A stretch of 64,000 nucleotides of DNA, from positions 1 through 64,000 of the forward strand of contig CAZCBH010000007.1 in assembly GCA_964496875.1 (NCBI GenBank), in the 5' to 3' direction. The translations under genes and the position numbers were made by a program. Shown here piece after piece: positions 6,807-15,998 of this stretch (its first letter is position 1; every line of letters begins with the position of its first letter). Origin of the DNA: RI-106 sp964496875 (GTDB lineage: Bacteria; Cyanobacteriota; Vampirovibrionia; Obscuribacterales; Obscuribacteraceae). A model generated the notes under the pieces. The model did no database searches. It was not told the DNA's origin and saw only the letters and a program-made list of their open reading frames with translations.

Positions 6807-8366
6807 TTAAAAGGACTTCGAGTTTTTAAGATCGCTCCATATGCTGTTGGCAGGCTTAGAGCTGGATTTGGGTTTTGGCGCCGGAGCTTTGTTCACCGCT
6901 GCCGGCTTGCTCACTTTGGGTTTCGGTCTGGGGGCCGGTTTCGGTTTCGCTTCGGTGACTGGATCTTTCGGTTCGATAACTTTTTCAGGCGTTTTAACCG
7001 GCTCTTTGACGGAGCCGGTGGATTCACCATCGGTGGTGTCAGGCTCCACTTTGGTCACCGGTTTTGCAACCGGCTTCTCGACCGGTTTATCGATGGTCTT
7101 ATTATCTACGGGTGGCTTCGACTCTGGAGTCTTAACAGCCTCTTTCTTGGAAAGTTGACTGAAGATAGAGACAAGAATAATGGCGCCGACTATAAGCGCG
7201 GCTCCCCCTGCCAGCCCCCAATGCAGAAGAGTCATCTTCTTCCACCAGGCTTCGCCTGCTTCGCTTTCCTTTTCTCCTTCTTCCGTATCCAGATCGACAG
7301 TGCGCAAAACCTGACTGCGTCCAGGTTTAGGTACTGCCATCTCCAGCTCGGTGGCCAGTTGCTCCATGCTCTGCTGCCGATCTTCAGGAGCTTTTGCCAG
7401 GGCTCTGAGAATGACTTGTTCAACCCTTTCCGGAATATACAAGTCGGGTCTGGCTTCCTGGAAAGTCGGCGGTGAGTCGTTGATGTGCTTCGACATCGTC
7501 TCGACCATGGTCTTGCCCAGAATCGGCAGACGGTTAGTGAGAGTTTCGTAGAGCACGATACCCATGGAGTAAATATCGGAACGTTTGTCCAGGGGCAGAC
7601 CCTGGCACTGTTCCGGCGACATATAGACCGGACTTCCGCAGACCTCACCCATCTGGGTCAGCTTCTGACCTTCGGTGCCCTCTTCCATAAGCTTCGCCAC
7701 GCCGAAGTCGACCACTTTCACATAGTCTTTGTCGCCTTCCCTGTCGATAAGGACGATGTTGCTCGGTTTGAGGTCTCGATGAATCACTCCCTGTTTGTGG
7801 GCGTGACCGAGGGCATCGCAGGCTTGTCTTACGATTTTGAGAGCCCGATCCACACCGACATGGCCTTCGTCTTTGATGATGTCCGAAAGGGGTTTGCCTT
7901 CCAGATAGTCCATAACGATATATGGTTGTCCGGTGGGTGATATCCCGAAATCGTAAACCGTGATGATATGTGGGTGGTTGAGTCTGCAGGTGGCTTTGGA
8001 CTCTTGTTGGAATCTCTTCACCGACATAGAGTCATTGAGGTGGTGAGCCTGGAGCATTTTTATGGCCACCACCCGATCCATGACGTCCTGGCGTCCTTTA
8101 TATACGACCCCCATGCCGCCTGTTCCCAGTACCGAGACAATGTCGTACTTCCCGGCTAATCTGGTGCCGATCAGAGGATCCTGGGCAATCGGAACCAGCA
8201 TGCTGTTATCGTGGGGGCAAGCCGCCACAATTCCCGTGAATTGCCGGTTGCATTCCAAACAGACCTTGCGGTCCAGATCTTCGTGTATGTGTCCGGTGGA
8301 GGAGGTCATTTCTGGTAGGTTTGCAGAGGATTCAAGCAGGGGTAGGGGGTTTTGTATGAGCAGCAT
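6807..8366 (-). CDS. Transmembrane Ser/Thr protein kinase with N-terminal zinc ribbon
   Basis: An N-terminal Cys cluster (C36, C39, C50 with PHD) looks like half a zinc ribbon. A complete Hanks-type kinase domain follows at about residues 73-340: P-loop LGTGGMGVVYKG, VAIK lysine, catalytic HRDLKPSN (196-203) and DFG (220-222), with an activation segment CGSPVYMSPEQC. After the kinase come a linker, one membrane segment (about 388-408, HWGLAGGAALIVGAIILVSI) and a Lys/Pro-rich tail that should be extracytoplasmic. It is therefore a membrane-anchored signalling kinase. The start is uncertain; an internal ATG at 8309 is possible and neither site has a strong ribosome binding site. It lies 53 bases after recF on the same strand. 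Confidence 0.9.
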   Translation of the reverse strand: MLLIQNPLPLLESSANLPEMTSSTGHIHEDLDRKVCLECNRQFTGIVAACPHDNSMLVPIAQDPLIGTRLAGKYDIVSVLGTGGMGVVYKGRQDVMDRVVAIKMLQAHHLNDSMSVKRFQQESKATCRLNHPHIITVYDFGISPTGQPYIVMDYLEGKPLSDIIKDEGHVGVDRALKIVRQACDALGHAHKQGVIHRDLKPSNIVLIDREGDKDYVKVVDFGVAKLMEEGTEGQKLTQMGEVCGSPVYMSPEQCQGLPLDKRSDIYSMGIVLYETLTNRLPILGKTMVETMSKHINDSPPTFQEARPDLYIPERVEQVILRALAKAPEDRQQSMEQLATELEMAVPKPGRSQVLRTVDLDTEEGEKESEAGEAWWKKMTLLHWGLAGGAALIVGAIILVSIFSQLSKKEAVKTPESKPPVDNKTIDKPVEKPVAKPVTKVEPDTTDGESTGSVKEPVKTPEKVIEPKDPVTEAKPKPAPRPKPKVSKPAAVNKAPAPKPKSSSKPANSIWSDLKNSKSF

Positions 8367-8419
8367 TAAGCAATATTAATTTACCCGCTCAGCCCAGATA
8401 GTAATCAGATATGGCCCTT

Positions 8420-9661
8420 CTAAATATTTATAGGCTCCTCTTCCTGCTCCAGCGCTCTTCCTTCCTTGATTTCGATGAAACGAGCGTTCAATAGCCATTT
8501 CTTCTCGAATGCGTCCACATGGGTGGTTGTTATGAGGGTCTGCATGTCTTGATCGCAGGCTTGCATCAGGTGGCTCTGGCGACTTAAATCCAGCTCGGCA
8601 AGGACGTCATCTAAGAGCAGCACCGGCGCCTCCATTATGTGATCCCGGACAAGAGACAGCTCGGCCAGCTTCAGGGCAAGGACGAGGCTGCGTTGCTGCC
8701 CCTGGCTGGCGTAGGCGGTGGCATCCTCGCCGTTTAAGGTGAGGCGGATATCGTCCCGGTGAGGACCAGCCAGGCTTTGTTTTCGGACGATCTCTTCTTT
8801 ATGGCGTTTTTGATAGAGTCTGTAGAGCCGCCGGGCTATGTCCTTTTCGTCCGGCTCTATTCCGGCTTTCAAGATCTCTTCGAGATCTCCATCCTCTCCA
8901 TCGGCTTCATCCTCGGGTCTTTTCAGATAGTATTCCGCTTTCAGAATCTCTTTCTTGCCGGATATTTTAGAGTGCTCCTCCATAGCCACCGGAAGCAGGT
9001 TGTTGAGCACTGCCAGTCTCTGTTTGATCACCCGGGCTCCCAGTAATGCCGCCTGCTGATTCCAGGTCTTGAGCTGTTCGAGATCCGCCAGTTCATTAGA
9101 TCCTGCTCCGAAACCTTTTTCGAAGATGTCTTTAAGCAGTCTGTTTTTCTGACTGGTGGTACGGTTGTATTTGGAAAGGTCCTGAGAATAGGCTTTCTTA
9201 AGCGTGGAGGTGAGATTATCGAGCCAGTCCCGGCGATATTTAGGACCGCCCCGCAGTAGATTGAGGTCCTCACTCTTGAAGCTTACGGTGACGAAGTTTC
9301 CGGCTAGCTTGCGGGTCGAATTGTATGAAGCGCCGTTTATCTTAGCTCGTTTTTCCAGGGCGCAGGCTCCTGATTTGAGCGTCTTGGTCAGATTCTTGGC
9401 GACGCTGACAAATAGATTCTCTTCGCCCTGGACCGATTCGAAATCAAGCTCTATAGAAAATGCCGGCGAACCGTAGCGTATCAGCTCGAAATCGTTTGCC
9501 GTTCGGGGAGACTTACCCCGGGAGACGAAATCTATCGCTTCGAGCAGGTTGGTCTTGCCCTGGGCGTTTTGGCCCACGATCAGGTTGCGATGCTTGTTGA
9601 AGCAGACTTCTTCGTCTATGTAGTTGCGGAAGTCCTTTATTCTTACTCTTCTGGCGTGCAT
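8420..9661 (-). CDS. recF: DNA replication and repair protein RecF
   Basis: An SMC-like ABC ATPase acting in RecFOR-dependent loading of RecA at single-stranded gaps. Landmarks are the N-terminal IKDFRNY, Walker A GQNAQGKTN, the signature-type SQGQQRSLVLALKLAEL and Walker B PVLLLDDVLAELD near the C-terminus. Length 413 aa is slightly long for the family (about 360-400), through charged stretches in the middle (DEADGEDGDLEE). It lies 26 bases downstream of ribF. recF next to gyrB is a common association, but here it is divergent from gyrB with ribF in between. Confidence 0.95.
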   Translation of the reverse strand: MHARRVRIKDFRNYIDEEVCFNKHRNLIVGQNAQGKTNLLEAIDFVSRGKSPRTANDFELIRYGSPAFSIELDFESVQGEENLFVSVAKNLTKTLKSGACALEKRAKINGASYNSTRKLAGNFVTVSFKSEDLNLLRGGPKYRRDWLDNLTSTLKKAYSQDLSKYNRTTSQKNRLLKDIFEKGFGAGSNELADLEQLKTWNQQAALLGARVIKQRLAVLNNLLPVAMEEHSKISGKKEILKAEYYLKRPEDEADGEDGDLEEILKAGIEPDEKDIARRLYRLYQKRHKEEIVRKQSLAGPHRDDIRLTLNGEDATAYASQGQQRSLVLALKLAELSLVRDHIMEAPVLLLDDVLAELDLSRQSHLMQACDQDMQTLITTTHVDAFEKKWLLNARFIEIKEGRALEQEEEPINI

Positions 9662-9687
9662 ACGTGGGTGCGTGGGTCTTTCGAATG

Positions 9688-10728
9688 TTAAGCGTGGAGT
9701 CTCTCTTCTTTTGAGAGAATTCTTCCAGAGTCAGATTTTAACCCGTTTAGATAAGCTACCGCCTGGGCTTTATCCTGCTTAATCTGTTCGACTAACGCCT
9801 CTTTTGAATCGAATCTCTTTTCCTCTCGGATATAGTCTAAAAATTGAAGATCCAGCTCTCGTCCGTAAAGATCGGCTCCTGCTTCGATTTCAAATAGATG
9901 GGCTTCCACCACCGGTCTGGCTTCGCTCTCTTTGCCGTCCTCTTTGAAAGTCGGTCTCATACCCACATTGATTACGCAATCGAAAATCTCGTCGTCTCCG
10001 AAGCGAGCCCGACCGGCATAAACTCCCTGTTTGGGCAGCAGATGAAATTCATAGATTTCCAGATTGGCGGTAGGGAAGCCGATTGTACGACCGCGACCAT
10101 CTCCGTGACAGATCTCGCCGCGTACGGAAAATGGTCGCAGGAGAAGCTCGGCGGCATCCTGCATCTGACCGTTGAGTACATGCTCCCGTATGCGGGAACT
10201 CGAGACTTCTCTGTCATTTACCCGGATCATAGATGCGACGTTTACTGTGAAGCCCAGGTTTTTGCCCATTCTTTTCAATAGAGCGGCATCGCCTTCCCGG
10301 TCTCTACCGAAATGATGGTTGTGACCCACGGATATGGATCTCGCCCCGGTGGCTCTTACCAGGACGTTCTCGACATATTCGCTGGGGCTTAGCTGGCATA
10401 GTTCTTCGGTGAAGGAGAGCACCAGGGCGAAATCCACACCGAGAGCTTCCACCAGCTCCAGCCGTTTTTCGATAACTGTAAGCAGGGCAGGCGATTTCCC
10501 TCTTGTCAAAGAGCGGGGATGGTCCTTGAAGGTGACGATTCCGGCTTTGACACCCAGTTTTCTGGCATCATCGAGCGCTTTCTGAATTACGGCGCGGTGA
10601 CCGGGGTGGACGCCGTCGAAAAAGCCCAGAGCGATTGCCGATTCGTCGACAAGGCGTTCTTTTATCTTGCAGGAGGTTTCGAAAAAGGTTTCCACTTCAC
10701 GCTCTCTTTTGGGTTCCGGCTGAGACAA
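9688..10728 (-). CDS. ribF: Bifunctional riboflavin kinase / FAD synthetase
   Basis: The N-terminal adenylyltransferase domain has IALGFFDGVHPGH and the SSSRIREHVLNG motif; the C-terminal flavokinase domain has GDGRGRTIGFPTANLE and EAHLFEIEAGADLYGRE. Together they convert riboflavin to FMN and FAD. The frame opens with TTG at 10728, about 30 residues before the first motif, which is longer than usual (about 20). An internal GTG at residue 12 is another possible start. It is the first of a likely ribF-recF-kinase run on the minus strand, divergent from gyrB. Confidence 0.95.
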   Translation of the reverse strand: MSQPEPKREREVETFFETSCKIKERLVDESAIALGFFDGVHPGHRAVIQKALDDARKLGVKAGIVTFKDHPRSLTRGKSPALLTVIEKRLELVEALGVDFALVLSFTEELCQLSPSEYVENVLVRATGARSISVGHNHHFGRDREGDAALLKRMGKNLGFTVNVASMIRVNDREVSSSRIREHVLNGQMQDAAELLLRPFSVRGEICHGDGRGRTIGFPTANLEIYEFHLLPKQGVYAGRARFGDDEIFDCVINVGMRPTFKEDGKESEARPVVEAHLFEIEAGADLYGRELDLQFLDYIREEKRFDSKEALVEQIKQDKAQAVAYLNGLKSDSGRILSKEERLHA

Positions 10729-10896
10729 GATATTTTTTATCCTGCATCAGTCGGCAAGACTGGAATCAGATGGCGAAAATAATCCTTATGTATTGTAAAC
10801 CAGACCGGCATAAGCAATAAAGAATGACTACACTCGATATGTCAAACTCTTAACCGCCTTGAATCCACATAATAAGCGGCTTTCAGTCCGGAAATA

Positions 10897-10905
10897 TGTT
10901 AAAAT
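10897..10905 (+). promoter_or_regulatory. Extended -10 promoter element upstream of gyrB
   Basis: TGTTAAAAT is an extended -10 box (TG-n-TAAAAT). A start about 7 bases downstream would give a leader of some 160 bases before gyrB. No good -35 box is seen at the usual distance, as is common with extended -10 promoters. The rest of the 346-base ribF-gyrB gap holds no other gene that I can see. Confidence 0.45.
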
Positions 10906-11008
10906 TCAGTGGTGTTTTAAAGCGGGCAAGAAGTAATTGATCCTGTCTCCAACGTCGTTTCGATGTTCTCGGAGAAGTGGTGTTGCTGACCTGCCCGATC
11001 TTAATGTG

Positions 11009-11030
11009 CAGGATGTACAGGATGTACAGG
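11009..11030. repeat. Short tandem repeat in the gyrB leader
   Basis: Two adjacent copies of CAGGATGTA (11009-11017, 11018-11026) followed by a partial third (CAGG) lie 45 bases before the gyrB start. The function is unknown. It could be a protein binding site or chance slippage. Confidence 0.4.
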
Positions 11031-11074
11031 TTTTTCATCCGCTTATCTCGGATCAAGGCCAAATTAGAGGAAAC

Positions 11075-13117
11075 ATGTCAAAGGAAGAAGTTGGATCTAT
11101 GACCCCTAACGATGAAGCTATTCCAAACGATTCGGATAACGAAGAAAAGGGCTATGACGCTTCGGCGATAGATGTCCTCGAGGGTCTCGAGGCTGTCCGT
11201 AAGCGTCCAGGTATGTATATCGGCAGCACCGGTCCCCGGGGTCTTCACCACCTGGTCTGGGAGATAGTCGATAACGCTGTCGACGAAGCTCTGGCCGGGC
11301 ATTGCGATACCATTCAGGTTACCGTCAACGAAGATGGCTCGGTTACGGTCTCGGACAACGGCCGGGGTATTCCGGTGGATGTGGTCGAGAAAACAGGCAA
11401 AAGCGCCGTCGAGACAGTCTTTACTGTGCTCCATGCCGGCGGTAAGTTCGGCGGCGGTGGTTATAAAGTATCCGGCGGTCTGCACGGAGTGGGCGCTTCG
11501 GTGGTCAACGCCCTTTCCACCAAGTTGGAAGTCGAAGTCTCTCGAAACAAAAAGGTCTACCGACAGGTCTACGCCTGCGGCGTTGCGGAAGGGGGGCTCG
11601 ATGTGGTCGGTACTTCCGACGCTTCCGGTACCAAAGTAACCTTCTGGCCGGATCCCGATATCTTCCACGACTATAACGAAGAAGGGGAGCGCATCAAAAT
11701 ACATTTCGATTGGAACACTTTGATAGGCCGCCTGCGCGAAATGGCTTTCCTGAACAAGGGGCTGAAAATGGTGGTGACCGACAAGCGCGGTAGTGAGGCC
11801 AAGCACGAAGAGTTCCATTATGAAGGTGGCATCGCCAGTTATGTCGAGTACATCAACGATACGCGCAACAGCTTGCACAAGCCGCCCATATATTTCGAAC
11901 AAGAGAAAGATGATGTCGTCATAGAGTGCGCTCTGCAGTGGACCGATATGTTTCAGGAGTCCATTTACTCTTACGTGAACAATATCAACACCCATGATGG
12001 TGGCACTCACCTCTCCGGTTTTCGAATTGCTCTGACCAGGGTTCTCAATCTGTATGCCAAAAAAGCCGGCATCGTCAAAGAGAGCGAGTCCAACTTCTCC
12101 GGAGAGGATGTCCGGGAAGGTCTGACCGCGATAATTTCAGTGAAGGTTACCGATCCTCAGTTCGAAGGTCAGACAAAAGAGCGGCTGGGCAACAGAGAAG
12201 TGCAGGGCATTGCCCAGACGGTGGTTTCCGAGGCTTTATCAGATTGGCTGGAACTCAACCCGAAACCAGCCAAGGATATCGTCGGCAAAGCGCAGAGCGC
12301 CAAAGCCTCCAGAGAAGCTGCTCAAAAAGCAAGAAATCAGGTAAGGCGACAGTCCCAGCTCGATAGCATGTCGCTACCCGGCAAGCTGGCGGATTGCTCT
12401 AACCGCGATCCGGAAAAATGCGAAGTATATATCGTAGAAGGTGACTCCGCCGGTGGTAGCGCTAAGAAAGGCCGCAACCGAGAGTTTCAGGCGATTCTTC
12501 CCCTGAGAGGAAAGATCCTCAACGTGGAAAGAGTGCAGCCCAGTCGAATATACGATAACGCTGAAGTCCAGGCGATGATCCAGGCTCTTGGCCTTTCGGT
12601 GAAAGAAGAAGAGGCCGAGGACGGCGGCAAAACCGCCGGCTTGTTAAGACCCAATGCTCAGAATCTCGATCTTTCCAAGTTGCGCTACCATCGTATCGTG
12701 ATCATGACCGATGCCGATGTTGATGGCAGTCATATCCGTACTCTCTTGCTGACCTTCTTCTTTAGATACGCCAGACCCCTGGTGGAAAGAGGCTATGTCT
12801 ACATCGCCCAGCCGCCCCTGTATAAGGTGAGCAAGGGCAAACGTTCAGAGTACTGTTATAACGACGCCAAGCTGGAAGCTCTCCTGGCGGAGTTCGGTGA
12901 GAAAGCTACGGTGCAGCGTTTTAAAGGTCTCGGCGAAATGATGCCGGAGCAACTCTGGAATACCACGATGAACCCCGACACGCGCACCCTAAAACGAGTC
13001 ACCGTAGAGGACGCCTCCGAGGCGGATCATATTTTTGATTTGCTCATGGGCGAAGCTGTCGGACCGCGTCGTGAGTTCATCGAGAAACACGCTACCTACG
13101 CGAATCTGGACCTCTAG
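11075..13117 (+). CDS. gyrB: DNA gyrase subunit B
   Basis: The ATPase and TOPRIM subunit of DNA gyrase, which introduces negative supercoils with GyrA. The GHKL ATPase domain shows EAVRKRPGMYIG, EIVDNAVDEA, DNGRGIPV and the GGLHGVG lid. The TOPRIM domain shows YIVEGDSAGGSAK and DADVDGSHIRTLLLTF, and the C-terminus has QRFKGLGEMMPEQLW. At 680 aa it is the short form without the enterobacterial insert. I chose the ATG at 11075, which has AGAGGAAAC in front; upstream in-frame starts would add about 46 poorly conserved residues. A CDP-alcohol phosphatidyltransferase follows after 13 bases. Confidence 0.96.
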   Translation: MSKEEVGSMTPNDEAIPNDSDNEEKGYDASAIDVLEGLEAVRKRPGMYIGSTGPRGLHHLVWEIVDNAVDEALAGHCDTIQVTVNEDGSVTVSDNGRGIPVDVVEKTGKSAVETVFTVLHAGGKFGGGGYKVSGGLHGVGASVVNALSTKLEVEVSRNKKVYRQVYACGVAEGGLDVVGTSDASGTKVTFWPDPDIFHDYNEEGERIKIHFDWNTLIGRLREMAFLNKGLKMVVTDKRGSEAKHEEFHYEGGIASYVEYINDTRNSLHKPPIYFEQEKDDVVIECALQWTDMFQESIYSYVNNINTHDGGTHLSGFRIALTRVLNLYAKKAGIVKESESNFSGEDVREGLTAIISVKVTDPQFEGQTKERLGNREVQGIAQTVVSEALSDWLELNPKPAKDIVGKAQSAKASREAAQKARNQVRRQSQLDSMSLPGKLADCSNRDPEKCEVYIVEGDSAGGSAKKGRNREFQAILPLRGKILNVERVQPSRIYDNAEVQAMIQALGLSVKEEEAEDGGKTAGLLRPNAQNLDLSKLRYHRIVIMTDADVDGSHIRTLLLTFFFRYARPLVERGYVYIAQPPLYKVSKGKRSEYCYNDAKLEALLAEFGEKATVQRFKGLGEMMPEQLWNTTMNPDTRTLKRVTVEDASEADHIFDLLMGEAVGPRREFIEKHATYANLDL

Positions 13118-13130
13118 AACAGGGCAGGCA

Positions 13131-13775
13131 ATGAAAGCACCACCTTTCAACGTGGCGAATACTATCACGATATCACGGGTGGTGCTCGCTGTGGTGGTAT
13201 TGCTTTTCCTTTTTGGTGCGGCGTCTGCCGGCCCGGTCCCTGATGATAGAACGCTCTGGGCAGCGTTTTTTCTGACCATCTTCATCATCTGGGCCGACGG
13301 GCTGGACGGATTTTTTGCCAGGAAGTTCAATCAGTCTTCTAAGCTGGGCGGTATTCTGGACATAGCCGGCGATCGAGTGGTTGAGCTGGCTTACTGGATC
13401 GTTTTTGCCGCACTTAATTGGCTCCCCGTATGGGTACCGCTGCTTTTTCTGGTGCGCGGAACTTTCGTCGACGCTATTCGCTCCCATGCCAGTGAGCAGG
13501 GTTACACCGCATTTGGTGAGAAGACGATGATGCAGTCTGCCCTGGGTAAATTCCTGGTCGCTTCCAACTTCTCGAGATTCTCTTACGCTGTGGCAAAGGC
13601 GCTGGCCTTCTGTCTGGTGGTGGCTGCCCACACAGCCCTTGGAAGAACCTACAATCTAGAGCCTGTGGCTCTATTTCTGGTTTATTTCTCTTGTGCTTTC
13701 TGTTTGATCCGAGGGCTGCCTGTGATCCTGGAATCGAAGTCGCTCTTTCTCACTTCCACTCAACGCTGTTCGTAG
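13131..13775 (+). CDS. CDP-alcohol phosphatidyltransferase family protein
   Basis: An integral membrane enzyme of phospholipid synthesis (214 aa from ATG 13131). The family signature DG-x2-AR-x8-G-x3-D-x3-D is complete in DGFFARKFNQSSKL followed by GGILDIAGD (about residues 64-86). Several hydrophobic segments surround it. The alcohol acceptor (glycerol-3-phosphate, inositol phosphate or other) cannot be read from the motif. It starts 13 bases after gyrB and probably shares its transcript. Its 3' end overlaps the convergent gene on the other strand by 26 bases. Confidence 0.88.
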   Translation: MKAPPFNVANTITISRVVLAVVVLLFLFGAASAGPVPDDRTLWAAFFLTIFIIWADGLDGFFARKFNQSSKLGGILDIAGDRVVELAYWIVFAALNWLPVWVPLLFLVRGTFVDAIRSHASEQGYTAFGEKTMMQSALGKFLVASNFSRFSYAVAKALAFCLVVAAHTALGRTYNLEPVALFLVYFSCAFCLIRGLPVILESKSLFLTSTQRCS

Positions 13776-14922
13776 GTTTGTTGTTCGAGTTCGAATCACT
13801 GTTGGGTCTGTCATTGCGTGGACCGGTCCAGCCTGCGTTGCCCCAGCCTTGATACTGTTTGGTTTTCGGTTTGGGGTCGGTGCCCCAGTCAGGCGCTTTT
13901 TCCGGTTTGTTCATATCCAGATCGCTTTTCTGTGGTGCCTGTCCCCAGAGGTTGGTGGAGCGGTTCTGATTGAATTGTCTTGGATTATGCCCCCATTCTC
14001 TTGGGCTATCGCCTTCGGCAATCTTGCCCTGGCGGGGTAGCTGCTCTATCTCATTGCGAGGAACCGGCTTGCCTCCCACATACATCGTCCCTTTTGCTTC
14101 CTGATAAGTGCGGTTGTAGACAGGCGTCTGACTGCTCTGAGTCGCACTGGAAGTTGTGGTTCCAGTACTTCCTGTACTTCTGGAGTTGCGGTTGAACCAA
14201 TCCGGTCTTTTAGCCTGTTGCCTTTGTGCGTCGGCTTCCTGGGCTCTTTTCTTGTTCCAGCTTTCGCTGGTACTGCCGGTATACCATTTGGGACCTTTTG
14301 TCTTTTTCTCGTCGCTCACTTCGGTGTAGGGTTTATTCGGGGTGAAGCGGCCGCCGTTATCGTAAGACTCTACCGGCCATCCTCTCAAGTTCTCCACCTC
14401 GCGTTTGAGCTGAACAACCCTCATTCTGTACAGGGATTTCATCTTACGAATATCTTGCGCTTCGTAATTGTTTTTCCCGAAAACCTGCTCGCTGAAGTTT
14501 ACTAGTCTATCCATCCAGCGCAGCTTGTCCTTGGTGTCTTCAATCTGCATTTCGCTGACATGGGCCATGGCTTCTTTGGTTGATAGTCCGCGCAGAGCCT
14601 GTTCCGGCGGCTTGACGAAATAGCTGGAGAGGAAATTTTGGTGCTTGAGCATCTCTTTGGCACGGCGTTTGGTGACCGGATCCAGGCTGGCCTGACCGTG
14701 AAGACTGCTCTCCGCCAGGCGCAGGGATTGCTCGAAATATTGCTTGGCCCGCGGTCTATCACCTTTGTTCCATTCTCTCAAGCCGAGCTGGTCGTAGTAG
14801 TACCACTTCGGCCAATCGCTGACGGCGCTTTTACCGGAGGATTTTGTCGGATCAGCGGCTGAAACCGGTTGGGAAGCCACGATCAGGCTCAATGCCACCA
14901 TTAGAAATAGGCTGGATTTCAT
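13750..14922 (-). CDS. Secreted protein with TPR-like half and low-complexity Trp-rich tail
   Basis: A signal peptide is clear (residues 1-22, cleavage after PVSA). Residues about 35-170 are helical, with a TPR-like unit (GLREWNKGDRPRAKQYFEQSL). The remainder is rich in Gln, Asn, Ser, Thr and Pro with recurring Trp-Gly/Asn pairs, likely disordered. I do not recognise a family. Its ATG overlaps the stop of the glycosyltransferase gene by 4 bases, so it is the last gene of the priA-waaA-lpxK run and could serve the cell envelope. The 3' end overlaps the convergent phosphatidyltransferase gene. Confidence 0.7.
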   Translation of the reverse strand: MKSSLFLMVALSLIVASQPVSAADPTKSSGKSAVSDWPKWYYYDQLGLREWNKGDRPRAKQYFEQSLRLAESSLHGQASLDPVTKRRAKEMLKHQNFLSSYFVKPPEQALRGLSTKEAMAHVSEMQIEDTKDKLRWMDRLVNFSEQVFGKNNYEAQDIRKMKSLYRMRVVQLKREVENLRGWPVESYDNGGRFTPNKPYTEVSDEKKTKGPKWYTGSTSESWNKKRAQEADAQRQQAKRPDWFNRNSRSTGSTGTTTSSATQSSQTPVYNRTYQEAKGTMYVGGKPVPRNEIEQLPRQGKIAEGDSPREWGHNPRQFNQNRSTNLWGQAPQKSDLDMNKPEKAPDWGTDPKPKTKQYQGWGNAGWTGPRNDRPNSDSNSNNKPTNSVEWK

Positions 14923-15998
14923 AACTCATCTCCTCCGGTTTCGCCGGACTTAAAAATCAGGTTCTCTTTCAGGGACGCTAATATCGTCTCCGGCGAAAGT
15001 TCGGTCAGGCATTCTCTATTTTGACAGGTTTTCTTGTAGTTGCACGGTCGACAATCCAGGTTATTGTCGTAGATGGCACGGGAATTGTTTCCGTAAGGGG
15101 CCCATCTTCCCGGGTCGGTCGGACCGAACAGGGTGAAGGTCGGTACTCCTGTGGCGCAAGCGAGATGAGCCGGACCCGAGTCCACACATATCGCCAGATC
15201 CATATTCTGATACAAAGCCATACTTTCCCTGATACTCAGTCCTCCTGCCATATTAACACTTTTGACTCCTGAAAGAGCGGCTATTTCGGAGTAAAGTGTC
15301 CTATCCTGCCCCGCTCCGGTAAAGAAGGGCACAAAATTGTAATCTTCGTGCAGGCGCCGGATCAACTCGACCCAGCCTTGCTTCGTATACATTTTGTCGG
15401 GATGGGCGGCAGCGGCATGAATCAAAACTTTGGGGACATCTTCTTTTAGCTCCGGTACCTTTTCTTCTATCGAAACTCTTTCGGCGTCGGAGATCCAGGC
15501 TTCCAGATGATCGTCGCGAATCTCTATTCCGGCGGCTCTTGCTACATCGAGAAGCGACCGCACCTCATGCTCTTTTTCATTGAAAGGGACAGGGTGAGTG
15601 AGGATGATAGAGCGACCCTCAGTGGCATAACCGACCCGGTATCTGGCTCCGGTGGCGAGGGCGAGCAGGGCTGAAGACCAGGAACGCTTTAATACGAAAA
15701 CCAGGTCGTAGTCTTCTTTCCTTAGATCTAGTGCATAGGACATAAAAGACCGTTTTTTGCTCTTGCCCTGTTCGTATTTATGGAAGCGGCTGGTGTCATA
15801 CTCGATGAAGTTGTCTACATAAGGGCAACCTTCAAGGACTTCCCCGCTCGCCGGTCCGACCAACATATCGATGCGTGCTTCATCTTTTGGATACGCGTAT
15901 CTCAGATTGCGCAGGAAAGGCACTGTGAGAATGGTATCGCCCAGGAAGCGATATCGAATCACCAGTATTCTTTTGCCGGGCAGCTTGTCTATGACCAT
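14919..15998 (-). CDS. Glycosyltransferase family 9, heptosyltransferase-like
   Basis: It begins with the GT9 nucleotide-sugar transferase pattern ILVIRYRFLGDTILTVPFLRNLR and has the C-terminal ICVDSGPAHLACATGVPTFTLFGPTDPGRW typical of ADP-heptose:LPS heptosyltransferases. The tail has several Cys (CRPCNYKKTCQNREC) that could bind a metal. The likely role is adding heptose or another sugar to the LPS core, consistent with waaA and lpxK directly upstream. I chose the ATG at 15998, which overlaps the lpxK end by 10 bases and has GAGGAG just before it (spacing short); an ATG at 16031 in frame is the alternative. It overlaps the next gene by 4 bases. Confidence 0.87.
   Translation of the reverse strand: MVIDKLPGKRILVIRYRFLGDTILTVPFLRNLRYAYPKDEARIDMLVGPASGEVLEGCPYVDNFIEYDTSRFHKYEQGKSKKRSFMSYALDLRKEDYDLVFVLKRSWSSALLALATGARYRVGYATEGRSIILTHPVPFNEKEHEVRSLLDVARAAGIEIRDDHLEAWISDAERVSIEEKVPELKEDVPKVLIHAAAAHPDKMYTKQGWVELIRRLHEDYNFVPFFTGAGQDRTLYSEIAALSGVKSVNMAGGLSIRESMALYQNMDLAICVDSGPAHLACATGVPTFTLFGPTDPGRWAPYGNNSRAIYDNNLDCRPCNYKKTCQNRECLTELSPETILASLKENLIFKSGETGGDEL

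Noticed and set aside
10729..11074. Possible replication origin between ribF and gyrB near recF
   Set aside because: Only one weak DnaA-box-like 9-mer was seen, and there is no dnaA or dnaN and no AT-rich repeat set.
11078..12010. 310-codon open frame on the minus strand inside gyrB
   Set aside because: It is antisense to a strongly conserved gene, and its residues are explained by gyrB codon bias.
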